Source: JAUASV01 sp047605685 (GTDB lineage Bacteria; Actinomycetota; Actinomycetes; Actinomycetales; Microbacteriaceae). Taken from it: a stretch of DNA of 64,000 nucleotides. The position numbers were made by a program, and so were the translations under genes. Every line of letters starts with the position of its first letter. Positions within the stretch are counted from its first letter, which is position 1. Of the stretch, positions 31,191 to 38,852 are shown in pieces. A model generated the notes under the pieces. It saw nothing but the letters and a program-made list of their open reading frames with translations. It made no database searches and had not been told where the DNA came from. The DNA is taken from assembly GCA_047605685.1 (NCBI GenBank), contig JASGFF010000001.1:1-64000 (forward strand), written 5' to 3'.

Positions 31191-31272
31191 GATGTCTCCT
31201 GAATCTCTGGATGCTGCGTCTGGGGATACCGCTTCGGCGGATGCGCGCCGGGCCGCTCGCGCGGAGCCGGCA

Positions 31273-32223
31273 TCAGTCGAGGAACCCCTGGTCGGTGAGC
31301 CAGTCCGTGGCGACGTCGGCGGGGTCCTCGCCCTCCACGTCGACGAGCTCGTTCAGCCCCTGCAGCGTCTCGTCGTCGAGCAGAGCGGCCACCGGGTCGA
31401 GCAGGGTGGCGATCTGGTCGGAGTACTCGCTGGTCGTGCTGACGGCGGGGTTGTACGGCGGGAAGAAGCCGAGGTCGTCCGTGAGCACCGTGATGTTGAG
31501 CGCGTCGATCGCCCCGTACAGCACCGAGTAGACGTCGCCGGCGAAGCAGTCGCCGGTGCCCGCGTACGCCGCGTAGAGGAACCCGCCCTCGACGCTCGTG
31601 ACGCCGCTGTCCGGGATGTCCAGACCGTAGGCCTCGGTGAGGCCCACGTAGCCGTCGTCACGGCTGATGAACTCCGAGTCCCCGCAGAACGTGGCCAGCG
31701 AGGGGTCGGAGGCGAGCAGCGTCGCGAGGTCCGAGATGCTCTCCAGGCCGTACTCCTCGGCGTCGGAAGTGAGCACGGCGATGCCGTAGGTGCTGTTCGC
31801 CGGCGCCATCGAGGTCCAGGTGATCCCGTTGCCCGCATCGGCCTCGGCGACGGCGTCAAAGAGCTCGTCCGGGTCGCTGATCGACTCGGTCTCGCCCAGG
31901 TAATCGACCCAGGCGGTGCCGGTGTACTCCCAGTAGAGGTCGATGTCCCCGTCCTCGAGCGCCGAGCGGACGGTCGCGGAGCCGGACAGGCCGGTCTGGT
32001 CGGTGACATCCGCGCCGGCGTTCCCGAGGACGGCGATGGCGATCTGGCCCAGGATCAGGCTCTCGGAGTAGTCCTTCGACCCGACCGTGAGGCTCACCCC
32101 CTCCAGGCTGGAGTCGGTGCTGCTGGTGTCGGAGGTCTCGGATCCGGAGGTGCAGGCCGTGGAAGCCCCCGCGATGGCGACAGCGATCGCTGCGGCAGCG
32201 GTTCTGATGAGTACGCGATGCAT
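31273..32223 (-). CDS. OpuC-type betaine/choline-binding lipoprotein
   Basis: 316-residue solute receptor. Signal peptide and lipobox at the N-terminus (AGASTAC, Cys about 24). The mature part has LTVGSKDYSESLILGQIAIAVL, typical of OpuCC/ProX-like quaternary-amine binders, and the ligand-cage phrases DLYWEYTGTAW and FFPPYNPAV rich in aromatic residues. It works with the two permeases and the ATPase upstream. Very acidic, as secreted actinobacterial proteins often are. Confidence 0.92.
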   Translation of the reverse strand: MHRVLIRTAAAAIAVAIAGASTACTSGSETSDTSSTDSSLEGVSLTVGSKDYSESLILGQIAIAVLGNAGADVTDQTGLSGSATVRSALEDGDIDLYWEYTGTAWVDYLGETESISDPDELFDAVAEADAGNGITWTSMAPANSTYGIAVLTSDAEEYGLESISDLATLLASDPSLATFCGDSEFISRDDGYVGLTEAYGLDIPDSGVTSVEGGFLYAAYAGTGDCFAGDVYSVLYGAIDALNITVLTDDLGFFPPYNPAVSTTSEYSDQIATLLDPVAALLDDETLQGLNELVDVEGEDPADVATDWLTDQGFLD

Positions 32224-32228
32224 GGCGG

Positions 32229-33095
32229 TTACCTTTCGGTGCGTCGGAGTGATTCAGGGCGTCGGGGTGATTCGGTGCGTCGGGGTGATTCGGTGCGTCG
32301 GGGTGATCGGTGCGGTCGGGTCGGGGGGCGACGGCGAGGCAGCGCGACGAGCGCGCACAGCCAGTCGAAGAGGAAGGCGAGGACGCACACGAGCACGCAG
32401 CCGGTGACCGTGATGCTGGCCCGCTGGAGCTTGAGGCCGGTGATGATGAGCTCGCCCAGGCCGCCGGCGCCGATCAGCGAGGCGACGGTGGCGCCGCTGA
32501 TCACGAACAGGCCGGTCGTCCTCACCCCGGCCCAGACCATCGGCATCGCCAGCGGCAGCTCCACGCGCAGCAGCACCTGGACCGGTCGCATGCCGACGGC
32601 GCGCGCCGACTCGACCACGAGCGGATCCACGCCCGTGAGGCCGACGACGGTGTTCATCAGCAGCGGCAGCAGCGCGGAGACCACGATCGCGACCACGGCC
32701 GTCCGGAAGCCGAGGCCGAGCGTGAGGGCCAGCAGCGCGATCACGCCGGCGGCCGGCAGCGCCTGCCCGATGTTGCACACCGCGAGCACGAGAGGGGACA
32801 GCGGACGGGTGAACGGGCGGGTGAGCAGGATGCCGAGCACGATCGCCACGGCGCAGACCACGACGAGCGGCACGAGCGAGAGCACCAGGTGCTCGACGAC
32901 CATCCGCCCCAGCTCCGCCGGGGCCAGCTCGCGCTCCTCGATCGAGTCCTTCTCGAGGGCCCCGAGAACGACGAGCAGCACGACGACCGCGACCGCGAGC
33001 ACGAGCGGCACCACGGTGAGCCGCAGCGCCGTCGCGGACGGACGACGCCGCGCCCCCCTCCGCGGCACCGCGCCCCGGGCCGTGACCGCCGTCAT
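32229..33095 (-). CDS. Betaine ABC transporter permease (OpuC-type)
   Basis: 288-residue inner-membrane subunit with about six membrane segments and the EAA-type loop ESARAVGMRPVQVLLRVELPLAMP. The ATG overlaps the ATPase stop (ATGA). The last 25 residues are an odd charged tail of repeated ESPRRT units, encoded by 18-bp DNA repeats ending close to the stop codon. The TAA is 5 nt before the receptor gene. Confidence 0.92.
   Translation of the reverse strand: MTAVTARGAVPRRGARRRPSATALRLTVVPLVLAVAVVVLLVVLGALEKDSIEERELAPAELGRMVVEHLVLSLVPLVVVCAVAIVLGILLTRPFTRPLSPLVLAVCNIGQALPAAGVIALLALTLGLGFRTAVVAIVVSALLPLLMNTVVGLTGVDPLVVESARAVGMRPVQVLLRVELPLAMPMVWAGVRTTGLFVISGATVASLIGAGGLGELIITGLKLQRASITVTGCVLVCVLAFLFDWLCALVALPRRRPPTRPHRSPRRTESPRRTESPRRPESLRRTER
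32239..32309 (-). repeat. Four 18-bp tandem repeats encoding the permease C-tail
   Basis: Units GGTGCGTCGGGGTGATTC repeat about four times in frame at the 3' end of the permease gene and give (T/S)ESPRR repeats. Confidence 0.85.
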
Positions 33096-34132
33096 ACCGC
33101 GACCGCCGTGTCCCCGGCCGACCGCTGCGAGCCGGCCGACCGCTGCGAGCCGACGGCCAGGTGCGAGCCGATCACCGCGATGTCGACCCAGCCGACCGCC
33201 GTGCCGGCGTCGTCGACGACGGCCAGCCCCGGCTCGGCGGAGACGAGAAGCCGGTCGAGCGCCTCGTAGAGCGTCGCCCGCTCCGACACCGCCGACCCGC
33301 CGCGCGCGACGACCGGGACGGGGCCGAGCCCGACCTCCGAGAGCCGCACCGTGCGCAGCAGGGTGACGCCGGGTGCCTCGCCGAAGAACTCGGCGACCGT
33401 CTCGCTCGCCGGGGCCCGGAGCAGCTCGGCCGGGCTCGCGAACTGCTCGATCCGGCATCCGGGCCCGAGCACCGCGATCCGGTCTGCCATCCTGAGCGCC
33501 TCGACCGGATCGTGCGTGACGAGCAGCACCGTCTTGCCCAGCGCCTGCTGCAGCTGCCGGAACTCCTCCTGCAGCCGGGCGCGGACGACCGGATCGGTGG
33601 CACCGAACGGCTCGTCCATGAGCATCACCCCGGGGTCGGCGGCGAGCGCCCTGGCCACCCCCACCCGCTGCTGCTGCCCGCCGGAGAGCTCCGCCGGGTA
33701 GCGGTCGGCGTACTGTCCGGCCTCCAGGCCGACCAGGTGCAGCATCTCCTCGACCCGTGCCGCGATCCGTGCCGCCGGCCACCGCAGCAGCTTCGGCACC
33801 ATGGCGACGTTCTGCCGCACCGTCATGTGGGGGAAGAGCCCGGAGTGCTGGATGACATAGCCGATGCCCCGGCACAGCTCGTGTCGGCGCAGCGTCGCGA
33901 CGTCGTGCCCGCCGACGAGCACCCGGCCCGCGGTCGGGTCGATCAGCCGGTTCACCATCTTCATCGTCGTCGTCTTGCCGCAGCCGCTCGCGCCGAGGAA
34001 GACGACGAGCTCACCGGCATCGACCGTCATGGTGAACCCGTCGACCGCGGCGACCTCCTGCCCGCGGTACCGCTTGACGACCCGCTCGAACTCGATGGCG
34101 ACGCCCGCCCCCGTTCCCGCTTCACCCGGCAT
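33092..34132 (-). CDS. Betaine ABC transporter ATPase (OpuCA-like)
   Basis: 346 residues. Walker A GASGCGKTTT (about 48-57), Q-loop VIQHSGLFP, signature LSGGQQQRVGVARAL and Walker B VMLMDEPFGATDP. A C-terminal extension of about 100 residues takes the place of the CBS pair that gates OpuA/OpuC by ionic strength; one CBS-like unit is recognisable (ERATLYEALDRLLVSAEPGLAVVDDAG). The tail repeats SAGSQRSAG. Overlaps both neighbours (11 nt with the upstream permease, 4 nt with the downstream one). Confidence 0.94.
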   Translation of the reverse strand: MPGEAGTGAGVAIEFERVVKRYRGQEVAAVDGFTMTVDAGELVVFLGASGCGKTTTMKMVNRLIDPTAGRVLVGGHDVATLRRHELCRGIGYVIQHSGLFPHMTVRQNVAMVPKLLRWPAARIAARVEEMLHLVGLEAGQYADRYPAELSGGQQQRVGVARALAADPGVMLMDEPFGATDPVVRARLQEEFRQLQQALGKTVLLVTHDPVEALRMADRIAVLGPGCRIEQFASPAELLRAPASETVAEFFGEAPGVTLLRTVRLSEVGLGPVPVVARGGSAVSERATLYEALDRLLVSAEPGLAVVDDAGTAVGWVDIAVIGSHLAVGSQRSAGSQRSAGDTAVAV

Positions 34133-34778
34133 TGGCCCTCAGTCCCTTCGAGACGGTCGCGCGACGCAGCAGCACGAAGCCCGCGTCGAGGATCAGGGCG
34201 ACGACGGCGATGAGCAGCGTCGCGGCGAGGGCGTCGTTCAGCGCGTTCACCGAGCCGATCCGGGTGAGCCCGTCGAAGATCCGGCTGCCGAGCCCCGGCC
34301 CGTTCACGAACGCGGCGAGCGCCGCGATGCCGACGCTCAGTTGCACCGCGACCCGGATGCCGGCGAGGATCATCGGCCAGGCGATCGGCAGCTCGATCCG
34401 GCGGAGCACGTCGAGGCGGCTCATCCCCATCGCCGCCGCGGCGTCGCGCTGAGCCTCGGGCACCTCGCGGAGCCCGACGATCGTGTTGCGCAGCACCGGG
34501 ACGCCGCTGTAGCAGGCCAGCGCGGCGACCGAGGGCGCCCAGCCGAGCCCGAGCACCGGCATCAGCAGCCCGATGATCGCCAGGGACGGGATCGTGAAGA
34601 TCACGGAGCCCAGCACCATCGCGATCCCGCCGGCGGTGTCCGAACGGGCGACCAGCACCCCGACGACGAACGCGATCAGCGCCCCGATGCCCACCCCGGC
34701 GAGCACGAGCAGCACATGACCGAGTGTCTCCTCGGCCAGATCGTCCGCCCGCGACGCCAGATATGCCCAGAACCCCAT
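34122..34778 (-). CDS. Betaine ABC transporter permease (OpuC-type, second)
   Basis: 218-residue permease with five to six membrane segments and the loop EAQRDAAAAMGMSRLDVLRRIELP. It starts MGFWAYLASRADDLAEETLGH, typical of OpuCB. First transporter gene, 25 nt after the flavin oxidase gene. Confidence 0.92.
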   Translation of the reverse strand: MGFWAYLASRADDLAEETLGHVLLVLAGVGIGALIAFVVGVLVARSDTAGGIAMVLGSVIFTIPSLAIIGLLMPVLGLGWAPSVAALACYSGVPVLRNTIVGLREVPEAQRDAAAAMGMSRLDVLRRIELPIAWPMILAGIRVAVQLSVGIAALAAFVNGPGLGSRIFDGLTRIGSVNALNDALAATLLIAVVALILDAGFVLLRRATVSKGLRANAG

Positions 34779-34803
34779 GGTCGTCCCCGTCCGCGCCGTG
34801 CGA

Positions 34804-36024
34804 TCAGGCCTGCTGGGCGGCGCGGTCGCGCAGGTAGTCCTCCGCGTACTCGTACATGGTCCGCGGCCGGTAGCCCGGGTCGGCGATCTGCGGCCGGCGC
34901 ATGCTGAACGGCTCGATCGGATGCACCGTCCCGCCGTCCACGGCGAGGTCGGCCATCACCGAGCCCATCAGGCTGGCGAACTTGCCGGCGTGCCCGGCCC
35001 CGACGAACACGGAGATCCGGTCGATGCCCGGCAGCGTGTCGATGACGAAGTCGCGGTCCGGCGGCAGGTCGTAGATGCACGGCTTGGTGTACAGCTCGGG
35101 ACCGAGCGCCCCGGGCAGGTAGCGCCCCATGAACGCCTCCAGCTCGTCGCGCAGCCCGGCGTCGGGCCGGAACGTCCGGGTCGCCTGGGTGACCTCGAGG
35201 TTCGTCACGTCGCGGCCGGCCTTGGTGGCGACCTCGCCGTACACCGGGAAGCCGTAGTACGTCGCGGCGGCGGAGTGGTAGATCCACACCGGGAACCGCT
35301 CGGGCGCGTACTCGGCGAGGTTCGGCGTGCGCCAGTAGGTGACCTGCTCGTGGGTCAGGCGCAACGGCAGCCGCACACCGAGCGGGTCGACGAGGTCGTT
35401 CGTCCAGGAGGCGACGCAGATGCTCACCTGCCCGGCGGTGAACACCCCCGCGCTCGTGACCACCTCGACCCCGGTGTCGGAGGGGTGCAGCGCCTCGACC
35501 CGGCACTCCTCCAGGAACTCCACGCCGCCCTTGCGGGCGAGCGTCGTGTGGACGGCGTGCGCCTTCGCGATGTCCAGGATCCCGGACTCGGCCTGGTAGA
35601 TGGCCCGGGCGTCGTCGCCGACGTGCCACTGCGGGTAGCGGGCGCGCAGCTCATCCGCCTCCAGCACGTCGAAGGGGATGCCGGCCGTGCCGAGCGCGTC
35701 GGAGTAGACGAGCACCATGAAGTCCGCGGCCTCGCCGTCGGCGACGCTCAGACCGCCGGTGGTGGTGATGAGCGGCACGCCGCTCTCCGCCTCGACGTGC
35801 CGCCAGGCGGCGTAGGAGGCGCCGGTGAGCCGCGTGTAGGCGGTGGAGTGGTAGACGTGCCGGATGATCCTGGAGTGGTCCTGGCTCGCCCCGCGATCGT
35901 GCCCGAGCCGGTGCTGCTCGAGCACGAGCACCCTGCCGCTCGTGCGCCGACTCAGCCAGTAGGCGGTGGCGGTGCCGATGGCGCCGGCGCCGATCACGAT
36001 GTGGTCGTAGTGTCCGATGGCCAT
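34804..36024 (-). CDS. Monomeric-sarcosine-oxidase-like flavoenzyme
   Basis: 406-residue FAD amine oxidase. Dinucleotide fold IVIGAGAIGTATAYWLSRR at residues 9-27; QDHSRIIRHVYHS (about 48-60) matches the MSOX/N-methyltryptophan oxidase active-site segment. Cys in TKPCIYDLPPDRDF (about 320) sits where MSOX attaches FAD covalently; VGAGHAGKFASLMG follows. It would demethylate N-methyl amino acids formed by the Rieske oxygenase, giving formaldehyde and H2O2. GGAG lies 5 nt before ATG-36024. It leads the operon that continues through the importer to the oxygenase genes. Confidence 0.92.
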   Translation of the reverse strand: MAIGHYDHIVIGAGAIGTATAYWLSRRTSGRVLVLEQHRLGHDRGASQDHSRIIRHVYHSTAYTRLTGASYAAWRHVEAESGVPLITTTGGLSVADGEAADFMVLVYSDALGTAGIPFDVLEADELRARYPQWHVGDDARAIYQAESGILDIAKAHAVHTTLARKGGVEFLEECRVEALHPSDTGVEVVTSAGVFTAGQVSICVASWTNDLVDPLGVRLPLRLTHEQVTYWRTPNLAEYAPERFPVWIYHSAAATYYGFPVYGEVATKAGRDVTNLEVTQATRTFRPDAGLRDELEAFMGRYLPGALGPELYTKPCIYDLPPDRDFVIDTLPGIDRISVFVGAGHAGKFASLMGSVMADLAVDGGTVHPIEPFSMRRPQIADPGYRPRTMYEYAEDYLRDRAAQQA

Positions 36025-36103
36025 CTGGGCTCCACACTCCGTTTCGGACTGTCGCGGTTCGTTGTCGACGAGGCTAGGGAGGCCCGCGGCGGCATCCATC
36101 CGT

Positions 36104-36121
36104 CACGGTGTCGCAATGCCC
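36104..36121 (-). promoter_or_regulatory. Putative operator shared with the PLP-lyase gene
   Basis: On the minus strand this reads GGGCATTGCGACACCGTG, 80 nt before the sarcosine-oxidase-like gene. A 19-bp version with one extra T (GGGCAATTGCGACACCGTG) lies 41 nt before the PLP lyase at 37552, in the same orientation to its gene. Likely site of the regulator encoded between them. Confidence 0.55.
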
Positions 36122-36146
36122 GCCGGTTTTCCTCGACGCCGGCGGG
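36119..36146 (-). terminator. Hairpin after the HTH_30 regulator gene
   Basis: CCCGCCGG / CCGGCGGG with a 12-nt loop, directly after the stop of the minus-strand regulator gene. No T-run. Confidence 0.45.
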
Positions 36147-37340
36147 TCAGCCCAGCGGCCCGTGCAGGCGGTCGAGCTTGACGAGCACGTGCAGCAGCAG
36201 GCGGTCCTCGCCCCGGTCGAGCGAGCAGCCAGTCATCGACTCGATCTGCGACAGCCGGTAGTACAGCGTGCTGCGGTGGATGCCGAGCGACGAGGCCGTC
36301 GCGATCTTGTCCCCGGCGAGGTCGAGCAGGCACTCCAGGGTCGGCAGCAGCTTCCGGCCCGCCGGAGCCCTCACCAGCTCCATCGCGCCCTCGGGGAGCA
36401 TCGGCGTCTCGATGGCGTCCCGGGGCAGCTGCGCCAGCAGCCGGTAGGCGCCGAGCCGGGGCCAGTGCATCGGCGGGGGGTCCCGGAAGCGACCCGCGCC
36501 GCCCGCCCGCCGCGAGACCGCGAGGGCGAGATCGGCCTGCCGGCCGCTCACCCATGCCGAGGCGAGCCCCTCGACGAGCCCGCCGGTGCCGACCCGGCAG
36601 ATCACCTCGTCGGCACTCTGCCGGACGACGGCGGCCTGGAGCTCCCGTCCGAGCTCCGCGACCGTGTCCTCGGAGAGCAGCCCGTCGACGAGGAGCACGA
36701 TCGCGCGCGACGCCCGGACGCTCACCAGCCAGGTGCCGAGCGTCCGGCGGCGCAGCGTCCGGATCAGGATCGGGGCGAAATCGGCCTCGCCGCCGTCGGT
36801 GCGCAGCACGATCGCCGCCGCCGTCGCGTCGACGGCGACGAAGCCGTAGTCGACGAGCTCGACGCTGGCCCGCTCCCGTTCCTCCGGGTCGTCGCCGAGC
36901 AGCAGATCGAGCAGCCGGACCGAGAACGAGGTGTCCCGGGAGGCGAGCGTGAGCCGCTGGTGGAGCAGTCGGGCGATCTCCGCCGCCGTGTCGACGGCGT
37001 CGTCCACCTGTGCCGGGGTGAGGCTGTGCGCGCCGTCGATGATCCACATGAACCCCACGAGCATGTCCCGACAGCGCAGCGGCACGCAGAGACGACTGAC
37101 CAGGGTCAGCGCCGGGTCCGGCTCCGTCCACACCGGCCCGGTCAGCTGCCGGAGCCGTTCGAAGTCGTACGCGTCGGCCTTCGTCCTGCGGTGCAGCAGC
37201 GACCACATGCGCGGAGCGTCCGCCTCGCCGAAGTCCTCGCCGACCGCGACGAGCGCGAGGGTCTCGTCGTCGATGGCCACCGCCCGCCGCAATCGCACGC
37301 TCAGCGAGTCGACGAGCTCCTGCAGGCGGTCGACGACCAT
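36147..37340 (-). CDS. CdaR/PucR-type regulator of the betaine cluster
   Basis: 397 residues with a C-terminal HTH_30 domain: LAGDKIATASSLGIHRSTLYYRLSQIE near residues 345-371. The N-terminal two thirds contain a GAF-like sensor region (VAIDDETLALVAVGEDFGEAD, VPLRCRDMLVGFMWI) rather than a PucR domain. ATG-37340 is preferred; the open frame upstream is unlike protein. It sits between the oxidase operon and the PLP lyase and shares a motif with both control regions, so it probably activates both. Confidence 0.87.
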   Translation of the reverse strand: MVVDRLQELVDSLSVRLRRAVAIDDETLALVAVGEDFGEADAPRMWSLLHRRTKADAYDFERLRQLTGPVWTEPDPALTLVSRLCVPLRCRDMLVGFMWIIDGAHSLTPAQVDDAVDTAAEIARLLHQRLTLASRDTSFSVRLLDLLLGDDPEERERASVELVDYGFVAVDATAAAIVLRTDGGEADFAPILIRTLRRRTLGTWLVSVRASRAIVLLVDGLLSEDTVAELGRELQAAVVRQSADEVICRVGTGGLVEGLASAWVSGRQADLALAVSRRAGGAGRFRDPPPMHWPRLGAYRLLAQLPRDAIETPMLPEGAMELVRAPAGRKLLPTLECLLDLAGDKIATASSLGIHRSTLYYRLSQIESMTGCSLDRGEDRLLLHVLVKLDRLHGPLG

Positions 37341-37492
37341 CGCGGAACGACTCCCGGGGTTGGCGCGGACAGGGCACGGGCGGGACACGGGCGGGGCAGG
37401 GCGATTATCACGCCGCCGCGTTTCGCAGAGGTTGCGGGCGCCGCGGTGCCGCCTATGACCTCGCTGATGATCCCGCTGTCGCCTCCCGCGGC

Positions 37493-37511
37493 GGGCAATT
37501 GCGACACCGTG
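37493..37511 (+). promoter_or_regulatory. Putative operator upstream of the PLP lyase gene
   Basis: GGGCAATTGCGACACCGTG, 41-59 nt before ATG-37552. It matches the element at 36104-36121 except for one inserted T. Confidence 0.55.
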
Positions 37512-37551
37512 CCGGACGCACACCGCTCGCCGGCGGCGGAACACTGTGCGC

Positions 37552-38814
37552 ATGACGACCGTGCCCGAGCACCCGTATCTCGCCGACACCTTCGCCCGGC
37601 TGCTCGCGGCGCCGACGCGGTTCATGGCCCCGCCGGAGTGGTCGGAGCCGGGAAGCAGACGGGTGGACTTCTCCGCGATGTCCTTCGAGAGCCGCGCGGT
37701 GCACCTCGGGCACCATCCCGAGCAGCACAACGGCTCGGTGACGCTGCCCGTCTACCTGACGACGAGCTTCGAGCAGGTCGCCGAGCGCTCCTGGGACTAC
37801 TCCCGCATCGCGAACCCGAGCCGTGCCGCACTGGAGGAATGCCTCGCCGGCCTCGATCACGGCAGCTGTGCGACGGCGACGGCGTCCGGCATGGCGGCGA
37901 CCACCGCGGCGGTGCTGACAGCCTGCCGCCCGGGTGACACCGTCGTGCTCGGCGAGCGGACCTACGGCGGGGTGTGGGAGCTGTTCTCCGGGCTGCTCAG
38001 TGGCTGGGGGATCGAGACGGAGGTCATCGACCTGAGCGATCCGGGTGCGCTGGAGGCGGGGTTCCCGGCCGGCACCAGGCTCGTCTGGGCCGAGACCCCG
38101 GCGAACCCCGACCTGCGCCTGGTCGACATCGCGGCCACCGCCGACGTGGCGCACCGCCACGGGGCGCTGCTCGGGGTCGACAGCACCATCGGCTCGCCCT
38201 ACCTGCAGACCCCGCTCGACCTCGGCGCCGACATCGTCGTGCACTCGACGACGAAGTACCTGGCCGGCCACTCCGACGTCACCGGCGGCGTCGTGGTCAC
38301 GAACGACGCGGAGCTGGACTTCGGCATCCGGCACACGGTCTCGGTCACCGGATCCTCGGCCTCGCCGATGGACAGCTGGCTGACCTTCCGCGGGGTCAAG
38401 ACCCTCCCGGCCCGGATGGAGCGGATCTGCGCCTCCGCGCAGCGCATCGCCGAGGCGCTCGCCGAGGACCGGCGGGTGAGCGCCGTGCACTACCCCGGCG
38501 TCGCCACCGGAGCCCAGGCCGAGCTCGCCGCCCGCCAGATGCACGGCGGCTACGGCGGGGTGCTCGCCATCGAGGTGCCGGGCGGCGGCGAGGCGGCACG
38601 GCGGGTCCTCGCGAACGTGCGGCTGTTCACCTCGGCCGTCTCGATGGGGGGCGTCGAGTCGCTCATCCAGCAGCCGGCGACGATGACCCACGTGAACACG
38701 AAGGGGACCGCGATCGAGATCCCCGAGGGGATGCTCCGCCTGTCCATCGGCCTCGAGGACCCGGCCGAGCTGCTCGCCGACCTGGGCCGGGCGATCGACG
38801 CCGCCGGCTCCTGA
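37552..38814 (+). CDS. Cys/Met-metabolism PLP-dependent lyase/synthase
   Basis: 420-residue enzyme of the cystathionine gamma-synthase/lyase family. After a 45-residue N-terminal extension, TLPVYLTTSFEQ and WDYSRIANPSRAALEECLAGL lead to SGMAATTAA (phosphate site). The PLP lysine is in HSTTKYLAGHSDVTGG (about 230). VSMGGVESLIQQPATMTH closes the active site. It could be a methionine gamma-lyase, a homocysteine/cystathionine enzyme or an acetylhomoserine sulfhydrylase; sequence alone does not decide. The shared operator ties it to betaine catabolism, perhaps through methyl or homocysteine balance. Confidence 0.88.
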   Translation: MTTVPEHPYLADTFARLLAAPTRFMAPPEWSEPGSRRVDFSAMSFESRAVHLGHHPEQHNGSVTLPVYLTTSFEQVAERSWDYSRIANPSRAALEECLAGLDHGSCATATASGMAATTAAVLTACRPGDTVVLGERTYGGVWELFSGLLSGWGIETEVIDLSDPGALEAGFPAGTRLVWAETPANPDLRLVDIAATADVAHRHGALLGVDSTIGSPYLQTPLDLGADIVVHSTTKYLAGHSDVTGGVVVTNDAELDFGIRHTVSVTGSSASPMDSWLTFRGVKTLPARMERICASAQRIAEALAEDRRVSAVHYPGVATGAQAELAARQMHGGYGGVLAIEVPGGGEAARRVLANVRLFTSAVSMGGVESLIQQPATMTHVNTKGTAIEIPEGMLRLSIGLEDPAELLADLGRAIDAAGS

Positions 38815-38852
38815 GCCGGCGGCGGGCCGGCGCGGCGACCGCCCGACGCCGC

